Below, piece after piece: positions 53,718 to 63,348 of a DNA stretch of 64,000 bases (the first letter of the stretch is position 1; the number at the start of each line of letters is the position of its first letter). The notes below the pieces were generated by a model. The model ran no database searches. It was not told the DNA's origin and was given only the letters and a program-made list of their open reading frames with translations. The DNA lies in assembly GCF_013377855.1 (NCBI RefSeq), contig NZ_JABXYJ010000001.1, positions 328,963-392,962 on the forward strand, written 5' to 3'. The stretch comes from Cognatundibacterium oligocarboniphilum. GTDB taxonomy: Bacteria > Pseudomonadota > Gammaproteobacteria > Burkholderiales > Burkholderiaceae_D. The translations under genes were made by a program, and so were the position numbers.

Positions 53718-56117
53718 TCAGAACTTCTTCCACAGTTTCACGAAGTAAGACGCGCCGTTCAGCCCGAACTGCACACTGTCGTAGTAAAAACCGTTATCGG
53801 TTTCGTTCGGATCCTGACGGGTCGGCTTCACATTGAAAATATTATTGCCGCCGACAGTCAGCTTGGTGGTGTCGTTAAACGCGTATGTGATCGCAAAATC
53901 CGCCGAAGTCTTTGGCGAATAATACGCATTCGGCACACCGGCTGCCGTGCCGGAGAAAGTACCCAGCGTCTGGGAGCCGTAGTGAATGATCTTGAATTCA
54001 TTCGTCCATGGACCCTGCTCGTAATCGAAAGTCAGCGTGCCCTTCATGCGCGGACCACCCTGCTCGATAAACAGCCGTTCACGCTCAGACAGCAACACAT
54101 CTTCATAACCCCGCAATGAAGGCGGCGCCTGCACCTTGGTGACTTCGGTTTTGCTGTAATTGAAGCCCAGATAAGTCGTCAGCTTGCCTGCGCCAAGCGC
54201 GGTTTTATGCGATGCCGTCAGATCCAGACCCTGAGTCTTGGTATTGATCGAATTCACAAAAAATTGCGCCTGCCCCACGCCCAGCGCCGACAGGGTTGCA
54301 CCCAGTGCAGGATAGTTGGTGGCGTCGAAACGACCCGACAGCACGATGCGGTCGGAGATATCGATGCGGTACAGGTCGGCCGTCATAGAGAACACGTTAT
54401 TCGGTTTATAGGTCAGACCGAACGTGTAGTTTTTCGATTTTTCTTCCTTCAGCTTAGGAATGCCTGCGGCGTTCGCCACCGCACCGCCATTCGGTGCCAG
54501 CACCACATCCATCGGCACGCCGCTGATAAAATCGGTGAAGGTGGAAGAGAAATACACCTGCTGCAACGACGGTGCGCGGAAGCCGGTGCTCAGCGAGCCG
54601 CGCAGATTCACGGTATCTGTCGCCTTGTAGCTGCCGGCCAGCTTACCGGTCAGGGTGGAGCCGAAATCGCTGTAATGCTCGCCGCGTACTGCGGTCTGCA
54701 CTTTGAGGCGGTTAGTGACATCGGTTTCAATATCCAGATACGCCGCAACGCTGCTGCGGCTGCGATCAGTCCGGTCGCCAGGCTGAAAACCCGGGAAACC
54801 CTGGCTTCCGGCATTGCCGCCAAAACCAACGCCATCGGCATCGATATAGGAGCCGGGTTCGCCGGCAAAAATCTTGTAATTTTCACGCCGGTATTCGCCG
54901 CCGAATGCCACGTTCACACCCTGCATGAAGCCGTCAAAGAAGCGGCTGAAATCCAGATTGGTGGTCGCCTGCGAAAAAGAAAATCCACCGGCATCGAAAC
55001 TGGTCGGGCTGATGCCCTTGCCGCCAGCCAGTAAATCCTTATTGGCAATCGAAGCATTCAGCGTATTGCTGATGTTGTATTTCAGCTCGTTATAACCGTA
55101 GGTCTGGGACAGATCGGCACGCCATTCGCCGATGCTCCAGCGGTATCCCGCAGTGCCGTAGATATCGTTGATATCGCCGTTGATATACGGCACAAAACCG
55201 TTCGGATACATCGCTGCCGAATTGCGGGAAGGAATGTCGTCAGAGCCGATGCCGCCGCGCGCCCAGGCAGCGGAAGAGGCGTGGCGCTGCTGGTTGCCGA
55301 GCGTGAAATAGAACTTGTCGGTGCCGCCATTCGGCACTTCGCCGTTCAAGTATACCGTCGGGCCGGTCACTTTGGTATCGCCAATCGTGCGCGGATTGCC
55401 CGGATCGGCACGGTTGGAGCGGCCGCGGTCGGTGTATTCGGCGGTGATGCCCAGCACGCCGCTTTCACCAATTTTCACACCACAATACGCAGCAGGCGCG
55501 TAGTTTTTACCATCACCAGCAGAGTACTGGCTATAGCCGAATGTCGCTTCGCAACCGAGCGTCTTTTTCAGCGTGATATCAATCACACCGGCAATCGCAT
55601 CGGAACCGTACTGTGCCGCTGCACCATCGCGCAATACCTGCACATTTGAAATCGCCATCACCGGAATCGCATTCATGTCGGTGCCGGTATTGCCGCGGTT
55701 GCGCGCACCAAACAGATTGACCAGTGACACGGTATGACGACGTTTGCCATTCACCAGCACCAGCGTCTGGTCAGAACCCAGACCACGCAATGCCGCCGAA
55801 TCCACCAGATCAGCGCCATCGGCACCGGTCTGGCGGGTAGAATTGAAAGAAGGTGAGATATTCGCCAGCGTCTGCGCCAGATCGAACTGGCCACCCTGCT
55901 CGGCTGCCTTATTCACGGCAATGAAGTCAACCGGCAACGGAGTTTCGGTCGCTGACGAATTCACGCGGCGTGAACCGACAATCGTCATGGTCTGCATCGG
56001 AGCATCCTGTGCTTTGTCGGCACCGGCTGTCTGTGCGGAAACAACGGCGGGAAACATGGCGGCCATACCACTGGCACCATAAAGAGCGAGCAACACTGCC
56101 CTGCGCATGATTGGCAT
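53718..56117 (-). CDS. TonB-dependent outer-membrane receptor
   Basis: A 799-residue receptor. A signal peptide is residues 1-28 (ALYGASGMAAMFPAVVSAQ). The TonB box region is MQTMTIVGSRRV and the plug domain spans about 55-165 (SAALRGLGSDQTLVLVNGKRRH, VLRDGAAAQYGSDAIAGVIDI). The rest forms the barrel, ending in aromatic VKLWKKF. It takes up a large ligand with TonB energy. A BtuF-like gene lies upstream on the same strand, which might point to a corrinoid or metal chelate, but I saw no cobalamin riboswitch between them. The substrate is undetermined. Confidence 0.92.
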   Translation of the reverse strand: MPIMRRAVLLALYGASGMAAMFPAVVSAQTAGADKAQDAPMQTMTIVGSRRVNSSATETPLPVDFIAVNKAAEQGGQFDLAQTLANISPSFNSTRQTGADGADLVDSAALRGLGSDQTLVLVNGKRRHTVSLVNLFGARNRGNTGTDMNAIPVMAISNVQVLRDGAAAQYGSDAIAGVIDITLKKTLGCEATFGYSQYSAGDGKNYAPAAYCGVKIGESGVLGITAEYTDRGRSNRADPGNPRTIGDTKVTGPTVYLNGEVPNGGTDKFYFTLGNQQRHASSAAWARGGIGSDDIPSRNSAAMYPNGFVPYINGDINDIYGTAGYRWSIGEWRADLSQTYGYNELKYNISNTLNASIANKDLLAGGKGISPTSFDAGGFSFSQATTNLDFSRFFDGFMQGVNVAFGGEYRRENYKIFAGEPGSYIDADGVGFGGNAGSQGFPGFQPGDRTDRSRSSVAAYLDIETDVTNRLKVQTAVRGEHYSDFGSTLTGKLAGSYKATDTVNLRGSLSTGFRAPSLQQVYFSSTFTDFISGVPMDVVLAPNGGAVANAAGIPKLKEEKSKNYTFGLTYKPNNVFSMTADLYRIDISDRIVLSGRFDATNYPALGATLSALGVGQAQFFVNSINTKTQGLDLTASHKTALGAGKLTTYLGFNYSKTEVTKVQAPPSLRGYEDVLLSERERLFIEQGGPRMKGTLTFDYEQGPWTNEFKIIHYGSQTLGTFSGTAAGVPNAYYSPKTSADFAITYAFNDTTKLTVGGNNIFNVKPTRQDPNETDNGFYYDSVQFGLNGASYFVKLWKKF

Positions 56118-56286
56118 GAATGAAATTCCTATGAATTTTTGCGTTGAATGGGGTCAGAAATCCATCATTCCCGACAACCAGACCATACTATCAACAGAAC
56201 AAAATGGTGCATGCGGTATGTGGCTGTCAGACAGATTCCAAGGAATTTCAGTATCCGTGCGAGTAGGAAGGGGTGTCAATCGGTGA

Positions 56287-56304
56287 GTGACATCTTTATG
56301 TCAC
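56287..56304. promoter_or_regulatory. Inverted repeat upstream of the TonB receptor
   Basis: GTGACAT (56287-56293), spacer CTTT, ATGTCAC (56298-56304): a perfect 7-bp dyad about 170 bp before the receptor start and 46 bp after the BtuF-like stop. A candidate operator; no matching factor is known from the sequence. Confidence 0.35.
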
Positions 56305-56349
56305 GAGTGTGTCATTTATGCGTAATTACATAAAAATGGAAATATTTTT

Positions 56350-57162
56350 TCACGCCCAATGACGCAATGATTCTAAATATTTCAATCCAGCAACAGCACG
56401 GCTGCCATACCAGCTGATCATTTCCCCATCCACCAGCATGACCGGTTTTCCGGTCTGGCGTTCCAATGCGTCCACATGCTGCTCCGTGAAACGATAAGGT
56501 TCAGTGGAAAGCAGGATCAGGTCAATCTGCTCCAGCATGGCGGGCGTCCAGTCAAAAGCCGGGTAGCGTGCCAGATTCCCGTCCGGGCTCCAGCAATCCC
56601 AGCCTGCCAGCTGCAACATCGCTGCGATGTAGGTCGGTGCCGAGACGGTCATCCACGGATCTTGCCAGATACAGTACAGCACCCGCTGCCGCCGCGTGAC
56701 CGGTGTCAGCGCGGTGCGTGCCTCCAGATACGCCGCGCACCATTGCTCTGCCGCCTGCGGCACCTGGAAAATGCCGCCGAGCAGACGGTACAGCACCAGA
56801 TTATCGTCCGGTGCCAGCGGATGCGTCACGATCACATGCGGAATCCACGCTGCCAGTTGATCCACTACCGGCTTTTCATTTTCGTCGATGTTGACCACCA
56901 GATGAGTCGGCGCCAGCTGCCGGATTTTTTCCAGATTCACATCCTTGGTACCGCCGACTTTGGGAATGCGCTGCACCTGCGCAGCGGGATGAATACAAAA
57001 ACCGGTACGACCGACCAGACGGGACGACAATCCCAGATCACAGATCAACTCCGTAATCGATGGTACCAGACTGACGATGCGCGCCTCTGCCGCCGGCACC
57101 GGCTGATGCACACATCCAGCGGCATCCGTCAGCACCCGAGAAGCAGACATCATGCTGTTCAT
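56350..57162 (-). CDS. BtuF-like helical-backbone metal receptor without signal peptide
   Basis: A 270-residue protein of the cobalamin/siderophore-binding periplasmic family: RIVSLVPSITELICDLGLSSRLVGRTGFCIHP, PKVGGTKDVNLEKIRQLAPTHLVVN and, near the end, DLILLSTEPYRFTEQHVDAL. No signal peptide is seen at the chosen start, which overlaps the SDR stop (ATGA); a longer frame to 57270 would lie inside the SDR gene. A cytoplasmic form would be unusual for a transporter and may be a soluble binding protein or chaperone for a corrin-like ligand. No permease is nearby. Confidence 0.8.
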   Translation of the reverse strand: MNSMMSASRVLTDAAGCVHQPVPAAEARIVSLVPSITELICDLGLSSRLVGRTGFCIHPAAQVQRIPKVGGTKDVNLEKIRQLAPTHLVVNIDENEKPVVDQLAAWIPHVIVTHPLAPDDNLVLYRLLGGIFQVPQAAEQWCAAYLEARTALTPVTRRQRVLYCIWQDPWMTVSAPTYIAAMLQLAGWDCWSPDGNLARYPAFDWTPAMLEQIDLILLSTEPYRFTEQHVDALERQTGKPVMLVDGEMISWYGSRAVAGLKYLESLRHWA

Positions 57163-57944
57163 TGATCGTGGCCCGGTGTGCGTGCCTTGTGCGGAACGCG
57201 GGAAAATACCCGGTCGTACAACCAGTCCGGCAGCAGGCGCAGCATCTTGGCGACGATGCCCATCTGCCAAGGAATCACGCGGTAGGAACGCCCGGCATCA
57301 ATCGTCTGCACAGCTTTGCGCGCAAAATCCGGCACCGGCATCAGAAACGGCATAGGATAGGTATTCACCTGCGTCATCGGCGTATCGATATAACCTGGTG
57401 CAATTGTTACCACGCGAATACCGCTGGAACGCAGCTCCACCCGCAGGGATTCACAATAACTGATGACGGCCGCTTTCGACGCGCTGTAGGCTTCGGCTCC
57501 TGGCAATCCCCGTATCCCCGCTACGCTGGCGATGCCGACCAGCTGGCACTTCTGCTGGCGGGCGCAGGTTTTCATTGCCGGAATAAACGGTGCAAATGTC
57601 GCTGCGGTAGCGATCAGGTTCGTCTGCAGCACGCGCTCAAACACGGGCAGATCACCTTCGCATTCGGTCAGGGTGCCGACCGAGATACCGGCATTTGCAA
57701 TCACGGTATGCACTGTACCCGTCTTTTGCAAAAAATCAGCCGCCGCCTGCGCCAGAGCGGCATGATCGGTCACATCCAATGCATAGATGTGGTGCTGCTG
57801 CGGATTGGGCAGACTGTGGCGCAATTGCTCCAGCTGCGCCTGCCGCCGCGCCACCAGTGCCAGTGTTGCTCCCCGTCCGGCATACACCCGTGCCAGCGCC
57901 GCGCCGATACCGGACGATGCGCCGGTGATAAACACATTTTCCAT
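57159..57944 (-). CDS. Short-chain dehydrogenase/reductase
   Basis: A 261-residue SDR. The cofactor motif is FITGASSGIGAALARVYAG at the start; NAGISVG follows near 90; the catalytic region is IASVAGIRGLPGAEAYSASKAAV with the YSASK signature, and APGYIDTPMTQ follows. The C-terminal PWQMGIVAKMLRLLPDWLYDRVF is hydrophobic and may associate with membrane. Its gene begins 15 bp after a terminator that follows dsbA. The coupling with the BtuF-like gene is notable; substrate unknown. Confidence 0.88.
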   Translation of the reverse strand: MENVFITGASSGIGAALARVYAGRGATLALVARRQAQLEQLRHSLPNPQQHHIYALDVTDHAALAQAAADFLQKTGTVHTVIANAGISVGTLTECEGDLPVFERVLQTNLIATAATFAPFIPAMKTCARQQKCQLVGIASVAGIRGLPGAEAYSASKAAVISYCESLRVELRSSGIRVVTIAPGYIDTPMTQVNTYPMPFLMPVPDFARKAVQTIDAGRSYRVIPWQMGIVAKMLRLLPDWLYDRVFSRVPHKARTPGHDQ

Positions 57945-57958
57945 CCGTTATCTGCCCA

Positions 57959-57985
57959 TAAAAAAAGTCCGCCCGAAGGCGGACT
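57959..57985 (-). terminator. Intrinsic terminator after dsbA, just upstream of the SDR start
   Basis: AGTCCGCC (57966-57973), loop CGAA, GGCGGACT (57978-57985). On the minus strand it is followed by a run of T from 57965 to 57959. It lies 20 bp after the dsbA stop and only 15 bp before the next gene's ATG, so that gene needs its own start inside or beyond the hairpin. Confidence 0.85.
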
Positions 57986-58004
57986 GAATGATGCACGTGT
58001 GCGT

Positions 58005-58715
58005 TTATTTTTTCTTGCCTGGCTCAGCCGGCGCGCCACCGGCTGTTTTTTCTTTCTGCGCCTTGGCTACCAGAAAATCCATCACCTGCAATACCGCGCG
58101 GTTCTGCATGTCTTCGGTCGAACGTCCAAGCGTTGCCACGGCCTGAGCCGGTGAAGTCACGTAGCGACCATCAATCGCAATCGTCGGTACGCCGTCAATC
58201 TGATAGGCTTCCATCATCTGATTGGCACGGGCCAGTTTACTCTGAATCGTGAAGGAATTATAAACATCGCTGAATTTCTGCTTATCCAGACCGGACTTGG
58301 CAACAAAATTCATCACATCGGCATCGGTTGCCAGACGGTTGCGGTCAATGTGGTAAGCGTTAAAAGCCTTGACATGGAACTCATCAGTCTTGTTCATCGC
58401 TTCCAGTGTGAAATACAGCTTTTGCTGCGTCACCAGATTATGGAAATTCACATGCACCCGTTTGAAGACGATATTGTCACCCTGTTTCTTTACCCATTCG
58501 GCGATCAAAGGCTCCAGCGCATTGCAATGCGGGCAGAAGTAGGCGAAAAATTCAACGACTTCCACTTTCTTGCCGCTTTCGGTCGGCTGTGGCCGCCCCA
58601 GCACGCGATACTCGGTGCCATTTTGCGGCATCGCGGGCGAAGCACCGGCACCGCTGGCCAGCAATCCCAAACCGACGAATAACACGCCCCGTATTACCTG
58701 AGCCAATCCACGCAT
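58005..58715 (-). CDS. dsbA: Thiol:disulfide interchange protein DsbA
   Basis: A 236-residue periplasmic oxidase that introduces disulfides into exported proteins. Signal peptide residues 1-24 (GVLFVGLGLLASGAGA). The thioredoxin fold carries FFAYFCPHCNALEP with Cys61 and Cys64 (the CPHC of DsbA) and the cis-Pro loop GVPTIAIDGRY. The C-terminus is rich in Lys. It follows the SPOR protein gene 46 bp upstream on the same strand and ends at a terminator. The argS / SPOR / dsbA order is typical of Burkholderiales. Confidence 0.94.
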   Translation of the reverse strand: MRGLAQVIRGVLFVGLGLLASGAGASPAMPQNGTEYRVLGRPQPTESGKKVEVVEFFAYFCPHCNALEPLIAEWVKKQGDNIVFKRVHVNFHNLVTQQKLYFTLEAMNKTDEFHVKAFNAYHIDRNRLATDADVMNFVAKSGLDKQKFSDVYNSFTIQSKLARANQMMEAYQIDGVPTIAIDGRYVTSPAQAVATLGRSTEDMQNRAVLQVMDFLVAKAQKEKTAGGAPAEPGKKK

Positions 58716-58761
58716 CTTTTTTCTCTCTGTATGTTGGTTACTGAAAAATTCCTGTCAGCCA

Positions 58762-59373
58762 TTACTTCGCGGTACGGACCACTGCCACGTCGATACTGTT
58801 TTCTGACAGCTTGGAACGGATTCGGTTCATTGTTTCAATATTGCTGAAAGGGCCGATCCGTACACGATACATGGTGCCGGTATCAGAAGTTTTTTCGCTG
58901 ACTTTCGCTTCAAAGCCGATCAGTGCCAGTCGGGCCCGCGCGCTTTCTGCATCGGCCTGCTCCTTGAATGCTCCGGCCTGCAGGAAGTAAATGTATTTGT
59001 CGTCAGCGCTGTCGGCCTTGGCGCTGTCTGCCAGCTTATCCGCCGCAGGTTTGCTCTCTGTTTTAACTTCTGCGGTTTTCACGGGTGCGGCGCTGTTCGC
59101 CGGTGTAACCGTTTCAGGCGCTTTGGCAACGTCTTTCGCGGCTTCCTTCACCGCATCCTTGTTGCCGTACAAAGGTTTATTCGGATCCTGCAACTGCGTC
59201 ACGGGCTGATCAGATTTATCGCTTTTACCACCCTTGTTGGTAAACGGCGTAGATGATTTGGTAATCAGCAAGGCAACCGCTACCGCGATTCCCAGTCCGA
59301 TGACCAGTCCGATAATGATTCCGGTCAGCGTGTTGCCGCGCTGATGCTGCAATGTCGTAGAAGGTGTTTTCAT
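58762..59373 (-). CDS. SPOR-domain inner-membrane protein
   Basis: A 203-residue protein. A membrane helix spans residues 15-36 (NTLTGIIIGLVIGLGIAVAVA) after a short cytoplasmic start. A low-complexity Lys/Ala/Thr/Ser linker (about 45-125) leads to a SPOR domain (about 128-203, IYFLQAGAFKEQADAESARARLALIGFEA and YRVRIGPFSNIETMNRIRSKL). SPOR domains bind denuded peptidoglycan glycans at the septum, so a cell-division role is likely (as for FtsN or DedD). It lies between argS and dsbA. Confidence 0.92.
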   Translation of the reverse strand: MKTPSTTLQHQRGNTLTGIIIGLVIGLGIAVAVALLITKSSTPFTNKGGKSDKSDQPVTQLQDPNKPLYGNKDAVKEAAKDVAKAPETVTPANSAAPVKTAEVKTESKPAADKLADSAKADSADDKYIYFLQAGAFKEQADAESARARLALIGFEAKVSEKTSDTGTMYRVRIGPFSNIETMNRIRSKLSENSIDVAVVRTAK

Positions 59374-59454
59374 GCGTCTCCGGCAAAAAATAATCTCACT
59401 GTCTCACACAATACGGTTTCTGCAGCCATGGAATATGGCAGAAACCGTTTCCGC

Positions 59455-61167
59455 TTACATCTTGTTTGGCGCGGAAACACCAATCAGTGTCAGGCCATTG
59501 CGCAACACCTGCCGGGTTGCCAACATCAATGCCAGACGCGCCAGTTTCGTTGCCTCATCATCGACCAGCACGCGTTCGGCGTTGTAATAGCTGTGCAGCT
59601 CTGCTGCCAGATCGCGCAGATAAAAAGCGACCTGATGCGGTCCCAGTTCATCCAGCGCTTTTTCCAGCGCTTCCGGGTATTCCGCAATTTTTGCCAGCAG
59701 ACTGGCTTCGCGCGGCGCGGTCAGTGGTGACAGATCAACGTTGGCCAGCGGCGCGAAAGCCGCCTCGTCTGTCGCATATTGTGCCAGCACGGAGCAGATC
59801 CGGGCATGCGCATACTGGACGTAATACACAGGATTTTCATCCGACTGGGCCAGTGCCACATCGACATCAAAGACAAATTCGGTATCCGCCTTGCGTGAAA
59901 TCAGGAAAAAACGCACGGCATCGCGCCCTTTGACGACATCCCCGTTTCCTGACCATTCGATCAGATCACGCACAGTGACATAGGAACCGGCACGTTTGGA
60001 AATTTTGACTTCGGCGCCGTCTTTCATGACGGTCACCATTTTGTGCAGTACGTAGTCCGGATAGCCTTGCGGAATCCCGACATTCAGTGCCTGCAAACCT
60101 GCCCGCACCCGCGCGATCGTACCGTGGTGATCACTGCCCTGAATGTTGATGGCTTTGCGATAACCACGCTCCCATTTGGTCACATGGTAGGCGACATCGG
60201 GGACAAAATAAGTGTAAGTACCGTCCGACTTTTTCATGACACGGTCTTTATCGTCACCGTATTCCGTGGTACGCAGCCAGAGCGCGCCATCCTGCTCATA
60301 AGTTTTACCGGCAGCCTTCAGGGCAGCCACGGTCGCTTCGACCTTGCCATCGGTGTATAAGGAAGTTTCCAGATAATAGTTATCGAACTTCACTCCGAAC
60401 GCCTGCAAATCGGTGTCCTGCTCCCGGCGCAGGTAAGCGACCGCAAACTGGCGGATGGATGCGATATCCTCAGCATCGCCACTGCCTGTGGCAGGCACGC
60501 CGTCACTGGCAGCGACCGTCTTTTTATCGAGAAAATCACGTGCAATCTCAGCAATGTAGTCACCATTGTAGGCAGACTCTGGCCAGTCAGCATCGCCCGG
60601 CGCATAGCCTTTCGCCCGTGCCTGCACAGACAACGCCAGGTTCCCGATCTGGACTCCGGCGTCGTTATAATAAAACTCACGGCTCACCGCATAGCCTTGT
60701 GCATCCAATAACGCTGCCAGCGCATCGCCCAGTGCGCCCTGCCGTCCGTGGCCGACATGCAATGGTCCGGTCGGGTTGGCAGATACAAATTCCACCACCA
60801 CTTTCTGCCCGACGCCACGCTGGCTTCTACCGAACTGCTCGCCCTGATGCAACACGGTCTGCACAACGGCTTGTTTGGCGGCAGTGGCAATGCGGATATT
60901 GATAAATCCCGGCCCGGCGATTTCGACCGATGCGATCAGCGGATGATTTTGCGCCTGCAGATCAGCCACAATTGCCTGAGCCAGTTCACGTGGGTTTTTA
61001 CGCATTGGTTTAGCAATCTGCATCGCAATATTGCAGGCAATGTCCCCGTGAGACGGGTCACGTGGCCGTTCCAGCAAGACCGTAGTCTGCAGCTCACTGC
61101 CTGCCAGCAAAGGTGCAACTGCTTTTTCGATCAGATTCAGGATTTCTTGTTTTTGTTCAGCTAACAT
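59455..61167 (-). CDS. argS: Arginyl-tRNA synthetase
   Basis: A 570-residue class I aminoacyl-tRNA synthetase. The HIGH-like motif is [18 protein letters not shown] (HVGH), and the KMSKS-like motif is [12 protein letters not shown]. The N-terminal Add-1 domain and the C-terminal anticodon-binding domain (from about residue 450, [11 protein letters not shown]) match the family length. It attaches arginine to tRNA-Arg. It is the first gene of argS-SPOR-dsbA. Confidence 0.96.
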   Translation of the reverse strand: MLAEQKQEILNLIEKAVAPLLAGSELQTTVLLERPRDPSHGDIACNIAMQIAKPMRKNPRELAQAIVADLQAQNHPLIASVEIAGPGFINIRIATAAKQAVVQTVLHQGEQFGRSQRGVGQKVVVEFVSANPTGPLHVGHGRQGALGDALAALLDAQGYAVSREFYYNDAGVQIGNLALSVQARAKGYAPGDADWPESAYNGDYIAEIARDFLDKKTVAASDGVPATGSGDAEDIASIRQFAVAYLRREQDTDLQAFGVKFDNYYLETSLYTDGKVEATVAALKAAGKTYEQDGALWLRTTEYGDDKDRVMKKSDGTYTYFVPDVAYHVTKWERGYRKAINIQGSDHHGTIARVRAGLQALNVGIPQGYPDYVLHKMVTVMKDGAEVKISKRAGSYVTVRDLIEWSGNGDVVKGRDAVRFFLISRKADTEFVFDVDVALAQSDENPVYYVQYAHARICSVLAQYATDEAAFAPLANVDLSPLTAPREASLLAKIAEYPEALEKALDELGPHQVAFYLRDLAAELHSYYNAERVLVDDEATKLARLALMLATRQVLRNGLTLIGVSAPNKM

Positions 61168-61271
61168 GGCGCGGATTTTTCTTGCATCTTGGCAAGAATA
61201 CTAAATATGGACAGCGGTCATTATACTGTCTCCCCTGCGCCATGTCCGTGCTACCGAGCAGATCACCGATT

Positions 61272-61778
61272 TTATGCGGCCTGCATGCCGTCCTTTTGTG
61301 ACAGCAAGTAGAATGCTGCAAAAACTTTTCCAAAAAATAATCCATTCGTGATGCCAAACACGATGCTGCATACCAGAGTGAATATCAAATCGCCGCGTAA
61401 CGCCGGCTGCATGATGATGAGGATGTTTTCTGCATATTTCAGTGTAAAAATACTGAGCATCAGAATCAGCGGCAGCCAGCTGCCTTTCAGGAACACTATT
61501 TTGGCTGGCAAGATCCGGATGCTGTCCGGTGTACTGTATTTCATAGCCAGCGCCCCCGTCAGCAACAAACTCAGCATCCACGGCCCCAATAACTGCAGCT
61601 GCAGGCCAAAATGTTGTATCAGCCCCTGCAAAGACAGCAGCAACATCACTACCGGAATAATAGTCAGCGCCCAGAAACTCATCTCGCGATCCTGGCTCGC
61701 CTTGATGCCGCGGTAGATTAGAAATCCAAGCAAGACCCAGACCCAGACGGGCGTGTGTGTCAGAATTTGTTGCAACAT
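61272..61778 (-). CDS. DUF6622-like multi-spanning membrane protein
   Basis: A 168-residue hydrophobic protein with about five predicted helices (for example TPVWVWVLLGFLIYRG, LTIIPVVMLLLSLQGL, LGPWMLSLLLTGALAM, LILMLSIFTLKYAENILI and DLIFTLVCSIVFGITNGLFFG). I recognise it as similar to the DUF6622 family of Betaproteobacteria; no function is known. The start ATG has a strong AAAGGAGG 6-7 nt upstream. It is monocistronic between argS and rdgC. Confidence 0.75.
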   Translation of the reverse strand: MLQQILTHTPVWVWVLLGFLIYRGIKASQDREMSFWALTIIPVVMLLLSLQGLIQHFGLQLQLLGPWMLSLLLTGALAMKYSTPDSIRILPAKIVFLKGSWLPLILMLSIFTLKYAENILIIMQPALRGDLIFTLVCSIVFGITNGLFFGKVFAAFYLLSQKDGMQAA

Positions 61779-61952
61779 GGTGCCTCCTTTCGTTGGTTGG
61801 CGACTGCAATGTATGCAGTATGGAACCGGTCAGGAGCAGTGACGAGGCGTTTGCGACAAACTGCAGGACGATGGCGTGAATACCTCGAATCTGGACGCGA
61901 ACCGCTCGCAGCTGACGTGTAGAATAGGCAGTTTTCGTCGTCGGGATAGCTT

Positions 61953-62861
61953 ATGTGGTTTAAGAATTTACAGATCTTCCGCCTTGCAACACCATGGAAA
62001 ATCAGTGCAGAGGAATTACATGCGCAATTATCAAAAATTGCCTTTTCACAATGTGCATCAAATGAAATGCAAAGTCAGGGCTGGACTTCACCACGGAACA
62101 ACGATTTACTGGTACACAGTGTCAATCATCAGTTTCTGATTGCTCTGGCTACCGAGAAAAAACTGTTGCCATCCAGCGTCGTGAATCAGGTTACCAAGGC
62201 ACGCGCCGCAGAAATCGAAGAACAGCAAGGCTTTGCACCTGGTCGCAAAGCAATGAAAGACCTCAAAGAACGTGTCATTGATGAGTTGACACCACGCGCA
62301 TTTGGCGTCAGACGCAACACCCTGGTCTGGATTGATCCGCAAAATCGCTGGCTGGTGATTGATGCGTCCAGTCCCGCGCGGGCAGACGAGGTGATCAAAC
62401 TGTTGCTGAAATGTTGCGACAAGCTGCCGCTGGAGGGCTTGCGCGTGAAATCCTCTCCTCAGGCTGCAATGACCGGCTGGCTGGCTGCCAATGAGGCTCC
62501 CAAGAGCTTCACCATCGATCAGGATACCGAGTTAAAGTCGTCCACTGAAGACAAAGCTACCGTGCGCTACGTCCGGCATACGATTGATCCGGACGACGTA
62601 CAAAAGCATATCGCGGCAGGCAAACAATGCACCAAGCTCGCATTGACCTGGGATGACAGAATCAGTTTTGTGCTGACAGACACCCTGACTATCAAGCGTA
62701 TCAAGCCTCTGGATATTCTGGACGAAGGCAAGGATCAAGGAACAAACGAAGAAGAACGTTTTGATGCCGACTTTTCCCTGATGACGGCAGAGTTGAGCAA
62801 AATGCTGAACGACGTGGTCTACGCGCTGGATGGAGAACTGGAAAGCCAGCAAGCTGCATAA
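61953..62861 (+). CDS. rdgC: Recombination-associated protein RdgC
   Basis: A 302-residue ring-shaped DNA-binding protein that limits RecA activity. Family features: [60 protein letters not shown] [25 protein letters not shown] and [21 protein letters not shown], with the C-terminal [36 protein letters not shown]. Length is typical. It lies at the boundary to the AT-rich patch on the right. Confidence 0.94.
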   Translation: MWFKNLQIFRLATPWKISAEELHAQLSKIAFSQCASNEMQSQGWTSPRNNDLLVHSVNHQFLIALATEKKLLPSSVVNQVTKARAAEIEEQQGFAPGRKAMKDLKERVIDELTPRAFGVRRNTLVWIDPQNRWLVIDASSPARADEVIKLLLKCCDKLPLEGLRVKSSPQAAMTGWLAANEAPKSFTIDQDTELKSSTEDKATVRYVRHTIDPDDVQKHIAAGKQCTKLALTWDDRISFVLTDTLTIKRIKPLDILDEGKDQGTNEEERFDADFSLMTAELSKMLNDVVYALDGELESQQAA

Positions 62862-63099
62862 GACGCGACACCGGCTTTCAGAATACGGCTGGGATTATTA
62901 TGCCCGGCTGTATCAGCGCAATTTCTACTGTTTCACCTCTCGCAATGATGTGTGCTTTAATTTTATTAAGTCATTCAGATAAGTTTGTGTTCTCTTGATA
63001 TTCTTCATTGTGAATCGCGCTGTCTCTGTTTTGCTGAAGGAATAACGCAATACAAGATATTTTTAATTAATTATTCTCTCAAAAGAAATAAAATCCACG

Positions 63100-63135
63100 T
63101 CACACAAATTTGATAATTTAATTAAATTTGTGTGA
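63100..63135. repeat. Inverted repeat in AT-rich DNA upstream of the 60-residue membrane protein
   Basis: TCACACAAATTT (63100-63111) and AAATTTGTGTGA (63124-63135) form perfect 12-bp arms around a 12-nt AT spacer. It lies 21 bp before the start codon of the small membrane protein. It may be an operator or an mRNA leader hairpin. Confidence 0.55.
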
Positions 63136-63156
63136 GATTTTACTTAGGATGTTTTT

Positions 63157-63339
63157 ATGAATTTTGTGGCCGATGAGGTTTTTTTTGCGGATCTATTTAT
63201 GTTTCTTGGAATATTATTGACAGTTATATCAATAGATTTTAAAAATATAAAAACAATAGGTCTGTTTAAACGCTATTCCGCTATTGTTGGAATAATAGCT
63301 CTGATTATTAGCGTTGCAATTCGTTTATCTGGAAAGTAA
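63157..63339 (+). CDS. 60-residue two-helix membrane protein
   Basis: A 60-residue protein: two hydrophobic segments, near residues 12-26 (LFMFLGILLTVISI) and 43-57 (IVGIIALIISVAIRL), separated by a basic Lys/Arg-containing loop (KNIKTIGLFKRY). There is no match to any family I know. The start ATG 63157 has AGGA (63146-63149) 7 nt upstream. Codon use is AT-rich (many ATA, TTT, AAA), unlike the rest of the window, so it is probably of foreign origin. It lies just before an IS3 remnant and tRNA-Asp. Could be a small toxin-like or regulatory membrane peptide; unproven. Confidence 0.6.
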   Translation: MNFVADEVFFADLFMFLGILLTVISIDFKNIKTIGLFKRYSAIVGIIALIISVAIRLSGK

Positions 63340-63348
63340 GTATTACTG

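Noticed and set aside
56118..56349. Possible cobalamin riboswitch upstream of the TonB receptor
   Set aside because: I looked for the B12-box type conserved sequence on the minus strand and saw none; only a short 7-bp dyad is present.
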